Below are positions 48,489 to 58,724 of a stretch of 64,000 bases of DNA, piece by piece. This DNA comes from Rebecca billardiae RCC1528 (Eukaryota; Haptophyta), in the NCBI GenBank assembly GCA_965240325.2, contig OZ251223.1, positions 3,348,001-3,412,000 on the forward strand, written 5' to 3'. How positions within the stretch are numbered: the stretch's first letter is position 1; each line of letters starts with the position of its first letter. The notes beneath the pieces are model-generated. The model was given only the letters and a program-made list of their open reading frames with translations. It made no database searches and was not told the DNA's origin. The position numbers were made by a program, and so were the translations under genes.

Positions 48489-50015
48489 CGCGTGATCACT
48501 CGTCCTCTTCCTCCTAGACGGATGTGCAGCAGACGCCAAGATGGGCGGTGCTGCCTAGGCACTGGCGCTCTGCCGCCGTGTCGTCTGACGGCCGTGTCGC
48601 AGGCCGGCGCGGAAGGCGCCGCTACTGGCAGCCTGAGTGCCGCTACGCGGACAGCTGCCTGATAAGGTGCGGCAAGAATTACGAGCTGCCGCTAGTTACT
48701 AGATAGTGCTTATCAGGCCAACGCGGCTAATAGTGGTAACAGTACGTATCACTAGGCTCTACCTCTCAAGTTGGACTCTCGGGTTGCACCGGCCGCCGGC
48801 CGCCACCCCGCGGGCGCCGCCGCTGCGCGGCCCGCGGCCCGGCACCGGGCACCGGCACTGGCCGCGCGCGCCGGCGCGGCGCGCGCGCCGCCGCCGGGAC
48901 CAGCCACCAGGCACTCGCCTATGCCACGCCTGGCACGTGGCTCGACGGCGGCCGACTCGGCCGACCGTCGGCGGGCCCGAGTGCCCGGAGTGGCACGGCG
49001 GGTACCGTCGGACAGCCGTCAGTCCGGTCAGTGGTTCACTCGGACCGTGCTGCCAGATATGCAGACTGGTCTAACTCTAACTAGTAACTAAGTGACACTG
49101 CGGTGAGTCAGTGTCGCGCGGTGACTGAATGAGTGGACTGCGGACAGTCTGCATGTCGGGCAGCAGTCAGTGAACAGTCTGCATGTGGCAGTGGCAGTCT
49201 GCATGTGGCAACCGCCAGTCGTGGTGTGACGCCCGCCGAACTTCAGTTTCAGACGATGCGGCATCATGCAATGCAATGACGCCGATGCAATCTTCGCGCG
49301 GGTCTCGGTTCCTACTAACCGCGTTAGCCGCCCGTGGCCGTTAGCCGATTTATTTAGAATTACTAATTAGACTACTTACTCACATAGATAGTGACTTAGC
49401 TGAGTCAGCCGCCGCGAGCCTGAATCAGTAAGGCTTAACTCAGTAGTGCTGAGTTCGAGCCTGACGGTCCCGCGGCCCCGTCCGGGTCAATCATCAGCCT
49501 TAACGACTAGTAGTTACTAGTAGTTAGTAGCTTACGACGGCCCTCGTACCTCTGATTCTGAAGGCGCCATCGTCCGACGATGCTAAATCGCATCAGGCGG
49601 CTGACTCGGGGGATCAAGGTTCCGAGTAGTCTCGGCTACAGTACTAGTAGCTTACGACGGCCCTCGTACCTCTGATTCTGAAGGCGCTACTCATCGTCCG
49701 ACGATGCTAAATCGCATCAGGCGCGGCTGACTTGGCGGGGGATCAAGGTTCCGAGTAGTCTCGGCTACAGTACTCGTCCGTTACGCGCATGATTATGATG
49801 ATACGTACGCGGTCCGTGTATCAGACTGACGGTCGGAGTAGGGTTCGCGGTACTCGGTGGCACTACATTAGTATAGCTCTGGGCTAGTTTACCAGGAAGG
49901 CAGCAGGAACGTTGCCTGACGCCCTGAGTCCTGACCGGGCCGGCCACCGGGCTGCTTCTTAGCTTAGGTCGTCGTCGCGTCTTCCGGATCGCCGGTCGCG
50001 CCCTGGATCCGCGGG
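48489..50015. other. intergenic, tandem repeat and no recognised gene
   Basis: 1.5 kb between the MTFP1-like stop and the CH-protein stop. It contains three copies of CAGTCTGCATGT (49150-49205), ACTAGTAG-rich DNA and the tandem duplication listed separately. No gene is recognised. Confidence 0.55.
49526..49775. repeat. imperfect tandem duplication of about 119/131 bp
   Basis: Copy 1 is about 49526-49644 and copy 2 about 49645-49775, both running from TAGTAGCTTACGACGGCC to TCTCGGCTACAGTACT. Copy 2 carries small insertions (TACTC after GGCGC, and extra GC/GGC bases). The conserved core includes an ATCGTCCGACGAT palindrome in both copies. Confidence 0.88.
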
Positions 50016-52596
50016 TCATCCGCCTTGCCCCCGCGCACTATCTGCTGGCGGCAATGTCGCCAGCTCGATCAAGTCGGCAAGAAGCGCATGGTTCTGCTGC
50101 GTGCAGCCAATCAGGATCTGGAAGGCCTTGCAGAAGCCGTCGCGCTCATGCCGCTCGCGCATGCGAACCTCGAGTGTCTCGCCCGCCGCCACAAAGAGCG
50201 CCGCGCACGGATCAGCGGCCGATGCCCGGACCTGAGCGCAGTGGGCGCGAGTGCATGCGTGCGCGTGTGGGTGGATGAGCGGCCATCGACACCCGCGGGG
50301 CCGGCTAGGTGCACGGGGAGCGCGCCCGCCCCCCGCGCTCGCACGCGCGCACGTTCTGGATCGTCGAGAGCAACATGCTCACCAGGAGCTCGCCGTCTCG
50401 TGTCCAGCGAATGGCCTGCCCCGCACGGAACGCACGCGACACGGGATGCGCACAGGTCGCGCGGGGAGCGCGGCGCGGATCAGCCGACGCGGGGCATGGG
50501 CGGCCGCCCGCGCCGAGGTGCGGAGCGCACGTCGACGCGCGCACCGGCTGCGCACTGCCGAGGCTGGGCCCGCCCCACTCGATGCCGAGAGACACGCTCG
50601 CACTCGTCGTCAGCCCCGCAGACGAGATGGCAACGTCACGCGGCTGGACGAGGAAGCGCACGCTCTGCAGCAACCAGCCCTCGGGAGTGCCCAGGGCCTG
50701 GCGCGCCGCCTCGCGCCGCGCGCGTCGATTGGCCGCGGCAGTCGTCGCCGCCGCTGCTGCCGCCGCTGCCGCCGCCGCCGCCGCCTCTGACCCCGGAAGC
50801 GCGCCGCTCGCGCCAGAGCGCGCGCGCCCACCGCCGCACGTGGCCGGACCACCGCTCGGCTCAGACCGAACGTGCGCGCGCTGCGGCAGTTCGAGCGAGC
50901 GCGCGGAATCCTGCAGGAAGCTCACGTCGACACCGTCGGCGCTCGGTCGCTCGCCGCGGGCATGCGGCCCCAAGCTGCTGTTCGCAAGGCTGTCGGCACT
51001 CGACGGCCGTGCGCGGGCGACAGGCGAGCGCGGGGCGGCCTCGGCTGCGGCGACGCGCGCCATCGCTCCCCCGGTGCCGCCGCGGAGGGATGCGCTCCAC
51101 GCCGTGGACGCTACGAGCAGCGGGGGCTGCGCGGGCGACGGCATGCTCACCTCCGCGCCACCCGGCGTCTCCGAAGTGCACCCCGCCGCCCAGGTGCGCT
51201 GCGCCGACGCCGAGCGCGCCGCGCGCGGCAGCCGCCCCTGAGCTCCGGGCGAAGACAGGCGGCGGGACGCGCAGCCGGGCGCAGGCCCGAGCGGGGAGCC
51301 ACCAGGGATGGCTGCCGGCCTGCCGACGGGCGCATCGCCGAGCGAGAACTGCGGGTGGTCCCACGCGATGGGCGTGAGCACGCTCGAGAGGGGGTCCTCC
51401 TCGTCCTCCTCACCGCTGCACACGCCGTCAGCGCCGCCGCCGGGCGTCTCGCCGGCCATGAGCGTCGCATGCACATTCGGATCGGTCGCCAGCACGCGCG
51501 CGCGCGTCTCGCCGCCGAGCGCGAGCGCTTCCGCCAGCACGAACGGGACGCCGTGCTCCCCGCCGCGAGTGGGCGACCGGCCGCTCGCGTCCAGCCGCGG
51601 CCGGGCCGCCGATGGCCGCCTGGCGGGCGCGCTGCCATCGGCCGCTGAGCGGTGGGCGCACGAGTCTGCGCCCGAGCGCGGCTGCGTCGGCGGTGGCGTC
51701 GGGAGCTCGGCCTCGCGCCTGCGGTGCGAGAGCAAGCGCTCGTGGTCGCGGAAGCGCAGCTCCGCGCGGCGCGAGCGAGTGGGCAGCGCGCCCCCTGCCG
51801 CCTCGTACAGGTGGCTCAGCTGCACGAGCGCGAGCCCACTCGGCGCAGGCTGCGCGCACGCCGCGCTGGGCACGCGCGCGGGCGCGAGCACTGAGAGGCG
51901 CGGGAGCACGTAGCCCAGATTGTCCGCGAGCTCGGCGTGCTCGAGGGGCTCCCAGTATACTTGTGAGAGGTCTACCGCCGCGCACTGCGCCGCGCCGCCG
52001 CCCACGCGCTCGCGCGCCTCCGCCGCCGCGCGCACGTGATGCAGCAAGCAGGCGAGCGATGCGCCGCTGTGCAGGTCTGCCCCGAGCGTGCGGTGGTGCG
52101 GCGCGCTGATGGACGGGCGCGAGAGCCCGCGGCCATACGCGCCGAGGACTGCGTGTGCCCACGGCAGCGTGTCCACCGCGTGCCGCCGCGCTGCCCGCTC
52201 GGCGAAGATCGCAAAGAGCTCGGAGAGAAATCGAAGGATCAGCTCGCGCGGCGCGCCGGCGTACAACTGCTCGGCGGTGGGCATGTGCCGCGCGGAGGGG
52301 CTGTAGCGCCATACGACACAGAGCGCCTTCTCGATGTTGCCCATCGCCGCCGCCGTGGCGCGCAAGTGCCGGTGGCTGTTGATGCCGGGACCCTCGAGCA
52401 GGGCGGCGTCCGCCTCGGGTGCGATGCGCCGCAGCAGCTCGATCAGCGTGATGCCGTCCTGGAAGGCGCTGTGCACGTCGGCCTCTGTCAGAGGGAAGCG
52501 CGTGCACTCAGGGTACTGCGGCAACGACAGCGAGTTGAGCCAGCTCGTCACCACGGCCACGCCGTGGCGCTGGCCGCGCGAACTGGCAGGTGCCAT
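50016..52596 (-). CDS. calponin-homology-domain protein, two exons
   Basis: Exons are 50353-52596 and 50016-50231, with a 120-bp in-frame intron; the protein is 819 residues. The N-terminal 120 residues form a CH domain (VVTSWLNSLSL, DVHSAFQDGITLIELLRRIAP, INSHRHLRATAAAMGNIEKAL, ELILRFLSELFAIF). A second, more diverged CH-like domain spans about 140-270 (LGADLHSGASLACLLHHV and LADNLGYVLPRLSVL). The remaining 450 residues are Ala/Pro/Ser-rich and disordered. The final exon adds a charged helical end (FVAAGETLEVRMRERHERD, FCKAFQILIGCTQQ). CH pairs bind actin or microtubules, and such long CH proteins are common in flagellar axonemes, but the target is not visible here. It is divergent from the small coiled-coil gene. 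Confidence 0.7.
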
Positions 52597-52734
52597 GCCA
52601 GCTGAGCACGAGCGCGGGAAGAGCCTTGCCCTTCCTTTCCGCCAGTTTCCAAAACAGCCTTGTGCCTCAGAAGTTGCCGCCTGCCGGGGGCCGCCCGGAC
52701 TCCCTCGGTCCCGCGGCCGTTGCGCACGCCCAGC

Positions 52735-53145
52735 ATGGCGGTGTGGGGCAGGCTGGCTGATTTGGATGGGCCCCCTGGCGGGAAGGAGCGCTTGGGAGCC
52801 GAAGGCGAAGCAGGCGACGTCGAGGGCCGCGTCGAGAAGCTGCGCCGCGATTTTATCGAGCGCACCGAGAGGAAACTGAGCGGCCTGAGGGAGGACCTCG
52901 ATGCATCTGCAGGCTCCCTGGAGGCGGTGCTCGCAGACTTTGCGCGGAAGGCTGAGGAGGAGGAAGCATGGGTCGAGACGCAGCTCGCGGCGAATCGCGC
53001 GCGTGATCTCTCCACATCGCAGCTGAACGGAGACGATGGGCTCAGCGCGGAGGAGTCGCGTGAGCTGGACGCCAGGAGTACATTATGCGATGCGCTCGTG
53101 GAGCGTACGGTTTTCAAGGACATTGGGCCGGGATGGAGATTCTGA
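52735..53145 (+). CDS. small coiled-coil protein, unknown function
   Basis: A 136-residue single-exon frame starting 139 bp from the divergent CH-gene start. A Gly-rich N-terminus leads to a strongly helical, Glu/Arg/Leu heptad region (GRVEKLRRDFIERTERKLS, then LREDLDASAGSLEAVLADFA and RKAEEEEAWVETQLAANRAR), a Ser/Glu linker and a final GWRF. The charge pattern and gene-pair spacing argue that it is real. No family is recognised; a structural or tethering role is the most that can be said. Confidence 0.55.
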   Translation: MAVWGRLADLDGPPGGKERLGAEGEAGDVEGRVEKLRRDFIERTERKLSGLREDLDASAGSLEAVLADFARKAEEEEAWVETQLAANRARDLSTSQLNGDDGLSAEESRELDARSTLCDALVERTVFKDIGPGWRF

Positions 53146-54244
53146 GATTCTGAGATCCCGCGCTCCCGACGCCCCAGCAGGCCCAATGACGTCGTCGTCA
53201 GGTTTGATGTCGGAAGAAGAGTCCGGCGATTGATGACAGCCGAACGTCATTTGCGTCATCTGCTGCTCTACGGCTACTGCCGCTACGCCAGGCCCGGCGC
53301 GTCACTGCCGCCGACCGACAATCAGCAGCAACCTGCAATGTGATGATGTGACTGATCCGACATTCCGAGGCCTGACCGCGGTGCGGCGCACCGGCGCACG
53401 CCGGCGGCACGGGCATACGCGCTGCTGTCGTCTCCTGTGCGCGGCGGAGTCACCGATCCTCACGGTCCTGCGCGCACTACCTGCGCGTGGACTGCCCGAT
53501 GACGCGGTGGCTATTACTCTGTACCGCGTGCGGCGTGGTCAGCCGCTGACTGACGGTTCGGCCGTAGACTCGCGGAAGTGAGCCGATGACGTACGGGTCA
53601 ACGGGCTACGGCGGCTGCCGCGTAGTACCGTGTACGTCTGCATGCCAGTAACTTTGATAAATTCTGTAACTGTAGTACGCCCCGCCGCAATTAGGTCGGG
53701 CGTCAGTCGGTCATTAATTGTCACTCACCGGCGGTCACCGGCCCACGGCCACGGGCGGTCCGACCGACTCTCGGTGACCGGGAACAGCATCAGAGACTGG
53801 CATGAGCCACCGGCACCGTGTGTCCCGGTAATGGCGGTAACCGGCACGACGAAGTCCTGCCGGCAACGCCAACGGTCCCCTAGATAGTATTAGTAGTCAG
53901 TAGATAATATTCTTAGATATTATGGCCCGCGGTGCAGGGCGGAGCGCGCAGCGTGGAGCCCGCACCAGCGGGCCCGAACCACGTTTCAAAAAGATCTTTG
54001 ATCAAGAAAAATAAAGGGACGGGGGGCGATTTTTAGGGCTGGCGGAGACCGAGTTTCGAGTTTTTGAGATCGCATAGAGAGGTCTATTAGGCCGAAAATA
54101 AGCGCGTCCAGCTGATTCCCTTAAGTAAAGTGCGATCTGGACGTCAGCTGGACGTGACATTAGTGTAACGGTTCGTTACGAGCGCGATTTTAAGTATGAG
54201 ATTGCCGCCAACCGCCAACCGATAAAAACGGCAAGGCAAGGGCT

Positions 54245-54392
54245 CGGGAAACTTGATCACTTGTAAATGTGAATAGTAAAATGCTCTCCCCGAGCGCGCC
54301 TGTCGCCTCGCAGGCGCACGGGAAACTTGATCACTTGTAAATGTGAATGGTAAAATGCTCTCCCCGAGCGCGCCTGTCGCCTCGCAGGCCGC
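54245..54392. repeat. 74-bp tandem duplication
   Basis: Copies start at 54245 and 54319 with CGGGAAACTTGATCACTTGT and end in CCTGTCGCCTCGCAGGCG. They differ at one position (AATAGT versus AATGGT). A partial third copy of the CCTGTCACCTCGCAGGCG end occurs at about 54444. Confidence 0.9.
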
Positions 54393-54469
54393 GCGTCTCG
54401 CCCTCTCCTCGCTCCGCTCTCCCCGAGGCTGAGCTCGCGGCCCGCCTGTCACCTCGCAGGCGCGCGCCA

Positions 54470-55800
54470 CGGACACATGCGCGACGAGATCGCGGCGGGG
54501 GCGGCGAGATCGCGGCGGGGGCGACGGGCAACAACCTGCCCGCGGGCGCGTTCGTCACTCGAGGAGCAGCGCGCAAGGGCGAGCCGAGTCCGGAGCACGC
54601 GAGCTCGTCGCTCGCCGACCGGAGCAGAGCGCGCCGCCCGCCGCCGCCGAGCGAGCGGCGCGGCAGAGCTGATGAGCCGGATGCGCCCGGAGCTCGCGCG
54701 GCTGAAGGGCGAGCTCGAGCACGCGAGCTCGCGCCTCGACGCCGAGCCCGAGCTCCTCCTCAACTCAGTCGACGGCGGCCCGGAGCAGAGCGCGCCGCTG
54801 CGAGCGAGCGGGCAGCGCGGCAGAGCTGATGAGCCGGATGCGCCCGGAGCTCGCGTGGCTGAAGGGCGAGCTCGAGCACGCGAGCTCGCGCCTCGACGCC
54901 GAGCGCGAGCTCCTCCTCAACTCGGTCGACGGCGGCGCGGAGGTGCAGCAGCGTGAGGACGAGCAGGAGCATCAGTGAAACGCGCGCCGGTTCCGGGTCG
55001 CGCAGCGGCGCCCAGCTGCCTGCCACGCGAGCGGCGGCCACGTGGCGCGAGGAGGCTGCGTGGGGAAATCGCCGCGCGCGTCGACGCGGCGATCACCGGG
55101 CTGCAGGCCTCGGCAATCGACGCGGTGCGCACCCTCGCCGCCAGCCGCGACGACTCCGCCGTCGAGCTGCAGCAGCTGCGCGCGCAGATGCCAGAAGTGC
55201 CGATGGGCGGCGGCGTATCAGCAGGCTGACGTGCACGAGCACGTGACACGCGGAGGCGCTAGGCGCCAAGCTGGCGAAGTGCGGCGCCGAGCTCGACGAG
55301 CTGAGCGACGCGGCAACGGACGCGCTGGGCGCCCGCGCCGCCATCGTCGCGGCGCCCTCCAGCAGCTCGAGCAGCTGTGGATAGTTGGCCGTCGAGGCGA
55401 CCGCGGGTGTGACTCACAGTGTGAGTGAGCCGGCGCGCGGCTCAGCCTGCCGCTGGCAGCCGCCGTCTTCGAGGCCGACGCGGCGGAGGAGGCGGCGGGC
55501 GAGCACGGCGGCGCGGTGGAGCAGGCGCGCACGCGCGGCGGCAGGCGCGACGCGCCGCTCGCCTCGTTCCACCGCCCCGAGCTCCGCTCGGTCGGTCTCG
55601 GTGCGAGGCTGCGCAGCCGGCAGGCCGGGGCCAGCAGTGGCGCGCGCTCTCGCTCTGCCGGCACGAGCGACCAGCGGCCCGTCGTCGAGCGCATGGCGCA
55701 GGGCGAGTACCTCAAGCAGGTGCGCCCGCTCGCGCGCACGCGCCGGCTCGCGCCGCGCCAGCGCCTCTCGCCCTGCCTGCGCGCGCGCGCCGGCCGCTAG
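54470..55800 (+). pseudogene. unresolved coiled-coil gene or pseudogene with a 157-bp internal duplication
   Basis: Four coiled-coil-like segments occur in three frames. At 54671 and 54829 two near-identical copies, 157 bp apart, encode MSRMRPELAR/WLKGELEHAS followed by SRLDAE. At about 55065-55196 the text is GEIAARVDAAITGLQASAID. At 55256-55383 it is ALGAKLAKCGAELDELSDAA with a stop. The last two join in frame if a GTGCCG...AG intron (about 55197-55255) is removed. The duplication period is not a multiple of three, so either introns separate repeated exons or the locus is decaying. Downstream Ala/Arg-rich frames (to 55800) may belong to it. Function is unknown. Confidence 0.3.
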
Positions 55801-56825
55801 TCCCCGCGGCGGCCCGCGGACCCGCGGCGACAGTCCTCGGCCCGCCGGCCCGGTGGGCGGCAGTGACTGAGTTGGCGGTGGCAGCTCAGGCGAACTGTTA
55901 CACATGTCAGACTGAGACAGCAGCCGACGGAGGGTGCGCCGCGGGCCCCGAACTACGTTCGTTCTACGGAAAAAGACCGCGGAACGCGGTCATAGTTCAT
56001 CTTATGGAATAACCGTCTGAGTATACTGATACTACTCGGGACTCGGCGCGGACTCTTCACTTACTAGTAATACTGACGTGATATGCCCGTCACTGCACGG
56101 CATTTATCAGACTACGAGGAGGAGTTCCGGGTTCGGTCCGAACTTCGGTCCACCCCCCCCACTCCCCAGTCCGGGAGCGTTACATCTTGACACTGCAATC
56201 GGCGGGATCGCCGCCTCTGATCACGGATCTACGATTATAACGATAGCTCCTAGACCACCCCAGGCGGTCCCTTGGAGTTGGACGACATTACGGCCCTGAG
56301 AGTGAGATGCCAGATGGATCATCAGCCAGACCTCCAATATTAGCAGGTTCAGGCTCTATGGTCTATAACTAAATACCCAGTCCGGGCCCCATTTTCGCAT
56401 ATATATAGGTGTCCGGAACGCTCACGGACTGAGTGCTGAAAGTCTGAGTCAGGGACGGGTAATTATATAGTAAAAATAGAGTCTGAACCAATATTGGGAG
56501 GTGGTCGGATGCGACATTTCTCGTTGAAGTCATCAATCGGGGGTCGGAAGCCGGACTCTGGTCACTCTGCTGCATCAGTGCATGGTCCGCTTGGTTGACT
56601 TCGGCTCGGTCAGGGGCCAGGGGGGCCCAAGACGTATTCCGGGTACTAGTCGTACTAACGGATCGGCTCTGGGGGGGGCGGTGGACCGGAGCCGGAGCCA
56701 CGAGCAGTGAAACGGTGGCTCGTGGACAGCCTGCGACAGTCCCTGAGTGACAGTGACACGGTGTCCAGTGTCAGACCAGCAATCTGAAATGTCTGCCTGG
56801 GAACTCGGAGTCCCGACCGTCCGGT

Positions 56826-58349
56826 TCATCGTCGTGTACCGTACTCGCTGAGATCCGACTCGGACGGAGTCGGCGGGATGTCCTCGCCGGAGTCCCCCTC
56901 TTCCTCCCCCGACTCCTCCACGGGGGGCAGCGGGCACGAGCTATTGCTGCCGATCGAGGACGCGCGGCTCCGGGTGAGTACACGCCGCGCTGTCTGGTAT
57001 CGCAGGAGCGCGGCCGCGTACTCGAGGCAGGTGCCGCTGTCGCCCGAGTCCGGTGCCCCGGCCAGGGGCGGCATCGGGATCGTCGTCGCGCGCTCGCGCA
57101 GGTGCTTGATCAGCGCCTGCGACTGCAGCGGGGCGCGCGGCGCGGACATGCGGCGCGGCGTGATGGACAGCCGCGGGAGCGGCTTGGGCTGCTGCACGAG
57201 CGCGCCGGAGCGCGACACCGCCCACAGCACGCCCGACAGGATGAGCGAGACGATGCCGGCGGCGGACATGGGCCGCCCCATGGACGGCGAGCCGTTCACG
57301 AGCGCGGCGCCGATCCACTGCGGCACGATCTTTATCCCGCTCACGATGCCCACCGTCAGCGTGGACGTCATGTACGTGAGCCATGTGCAGTTCACCTGGT
57401 AGACTGAGATGAGCAGCGCGCCGCCGAGCACCAGGGCCAGCACGCCGGCGCCGCCGTCCCAGAGCGCGCTCCAGAACGGGTGCATCTGTGCGGCCGGGCC
57501 CTCGAGCCCGATCGCGATGATCGCGGTGGTCACCGTCGCGATCGCCAGCTTGAGGCACGTGATCTCAATCGACGAGATCTCGCCGATCCGCTCCGCCGCC
57601 GCGGCGAATCGAAGCGTCGCGCGCCGCAGCGTCGCAAAGCAGAGCCCGAGCAGCGCGGGCGACGTCAGGTTGATGAGCACCGGTAGGATCATCGCGCGCG
57701 GCTCGTCGAAGTCGGCGCTGAGCTGGATGGCGAGGCACGTCGAGCCGACGAGCGAGAGCGCGCACGCCACCCAGTCGCCCGCCGACACCGGCCGCTCCTT
57801 GTTGAGCAGCCATGCGGCGACCACCGTCCAGACAATGTCTGTCGCCTGCAGCAGCACGTGCGTCGTCGTCGGCAGCACCTGCAGCCCGATGTTGGTGAGG
57901 CTGAACTTCAGGCCGAAGAGGACGCCCACGGGCGTGCAGATCCGGACCTTCTCAAAGAGCCCCGGCCCGAAAACCCACGACTTGTGCAACGTGTCGCCGC
58001 CTGCGCTGCTCGTCGACATGGGCGAAACGGGCGACACGGCGGCGCCATTGCTCTCCATGTCTGTGGAGAAGGGCGACGGGGGCGAGGCGCCCTGCAGGAG
58101 CGGTTGCCTCGCCGTCGTCTGTATGCGCGCGCGAAGGCGCGCGTCGCACGCCCACTCGAGCACGTTGGCCACGATCAGCAGCACGGCTGACGCGGCGAGC
58201 TGCGTGAGCGTCGTCGCCACCGGGTACGGGAAGCACGCAAAGACGCGCTTGTTGTAGATGGGGAGGGCAGAGACGAGGACCCAGAAGAGGAGGGTCGACG
58301 CGGCCACGGCCGCACGCTTACCGGCTTCGTGCGGCGCCGGCGGCGCCAT
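56826..58349 (-). CDS. DMT-superfamily sugar-phosphate / nucleotide-sugar-type transporter
   Basis: A 507-residue single-exon polytopic protein with about ten hydrophobic helices. Family features: an N-terminal helix ending in LPIYNKRVFACFPYPVATTL (the NK(R) and F-P-x-P motif of TPT/NST transporters); a long cytosolic loop (about 85-130) rich in Ser/Pro; VLFGLKFSLTNIGLQVLPTTTHVLLQATDIVWTVV after it; and helices through LTYMTSTLTVGIVSGIKIVPQW. The TPT/NST group exchanges sugar phosphates across plastid envelopes or nucleotide sugars across Golgi/ER membranes; the substrate cannot be read from sequence. The last 110 residues are a soluble tail ending in an acidic Ser/Glu/Pro cluster. Divergent from the WNK gene with 376 bp between starts. 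Confidence 0.8.
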   Translation of the reverse strand: MAPPAPHEAGKRAAVAASTLLFWVLVSALPIYNKRVFACFPYPVATTLTQLAASAVLLIVANVLEWACDARLRARIQTTARQPLLQGASPPSPFSTDMESNGAAVSPVSPMSTSSAGGDTLHKSWVFGPGLFEKVRICTPVGVLFGLKFSLTNIGLQVLPTTTHVLLQATDIVWTVVAAWLLNKERPVSAGDWVACALSLVGSTCLAIQLSADFDEPRAMILPVLINLTSPALLGLCFATLRRATLRFAAAAERIGEISSIEITCLKLAIATVTTAIIAIGLEGPAAQMHPFWSALWDGGAGVLALVLGGALLISVYQVNCTWLTYMTSTLTVGIVSGIKIVPQWIGAALVNGSPSMGRPMSAAGIVSLILSGVLWAVSRSGALVQQPKPLPRLSITPRRMSAPRAPLQSQALIKHLRERATTIPMPPLAGAPDSGDSGTCLEYAAALLRYQTARRVLTRSRASSIGSNSSCPLPPVEESGEEEGDSGEDIPPTPSESDLSEYGTRR

Positions 58350-58724
58350 CAGCCGGCTCGTCGCCGTCGTGAGAGGCCGCGGCCGGCAGCGGCGCGGCGT
58401 GCTGCTCCCAACTCACGCTTATTGACGTAAGGAACAAGCAGCAAGGCTTTGTTGATGAGCGAAAGACTCGTAAACTACTCTTTATGATACGATTGAACCC
58501 CCTTGATGATACCCCCATACCCCCATATCGTGAGTATTCCGATAGATACAGTACGCGTACCCAGTCCGGTTTTCGCGTCGTGCGGCTCATGCCCCCTTGT
58601 CCCGGATTGGCTTTCAGCGCGGGGCAGCAGGCGGGGTGGCGGCCCTAACCCTGGTGCGGCCGAACGCGGGACCGCCCCTTGGCGCGGAGCGCGCCAAGGG
58701 GCTGCTGGCGCCGCCTGAGGCAAA

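Larger units (their letters stand above)
53146..56825. other. 3.7-kb region with simple repeats and an unresolved coiled-coil locus
   Basis: 53146-54240 is CAGT/CGGT-rich DNA without recognised genes, turning AT-richer at 53990-54240. 54245-54392 is a 74-bp tandem duplication. 54470-55800 contains coding-like coiled-coil segments (separate entry). 55860-56825 again shows no gene; a C8 run and TATATATA occur at 56152 and 56399. Confidence 0.5.
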
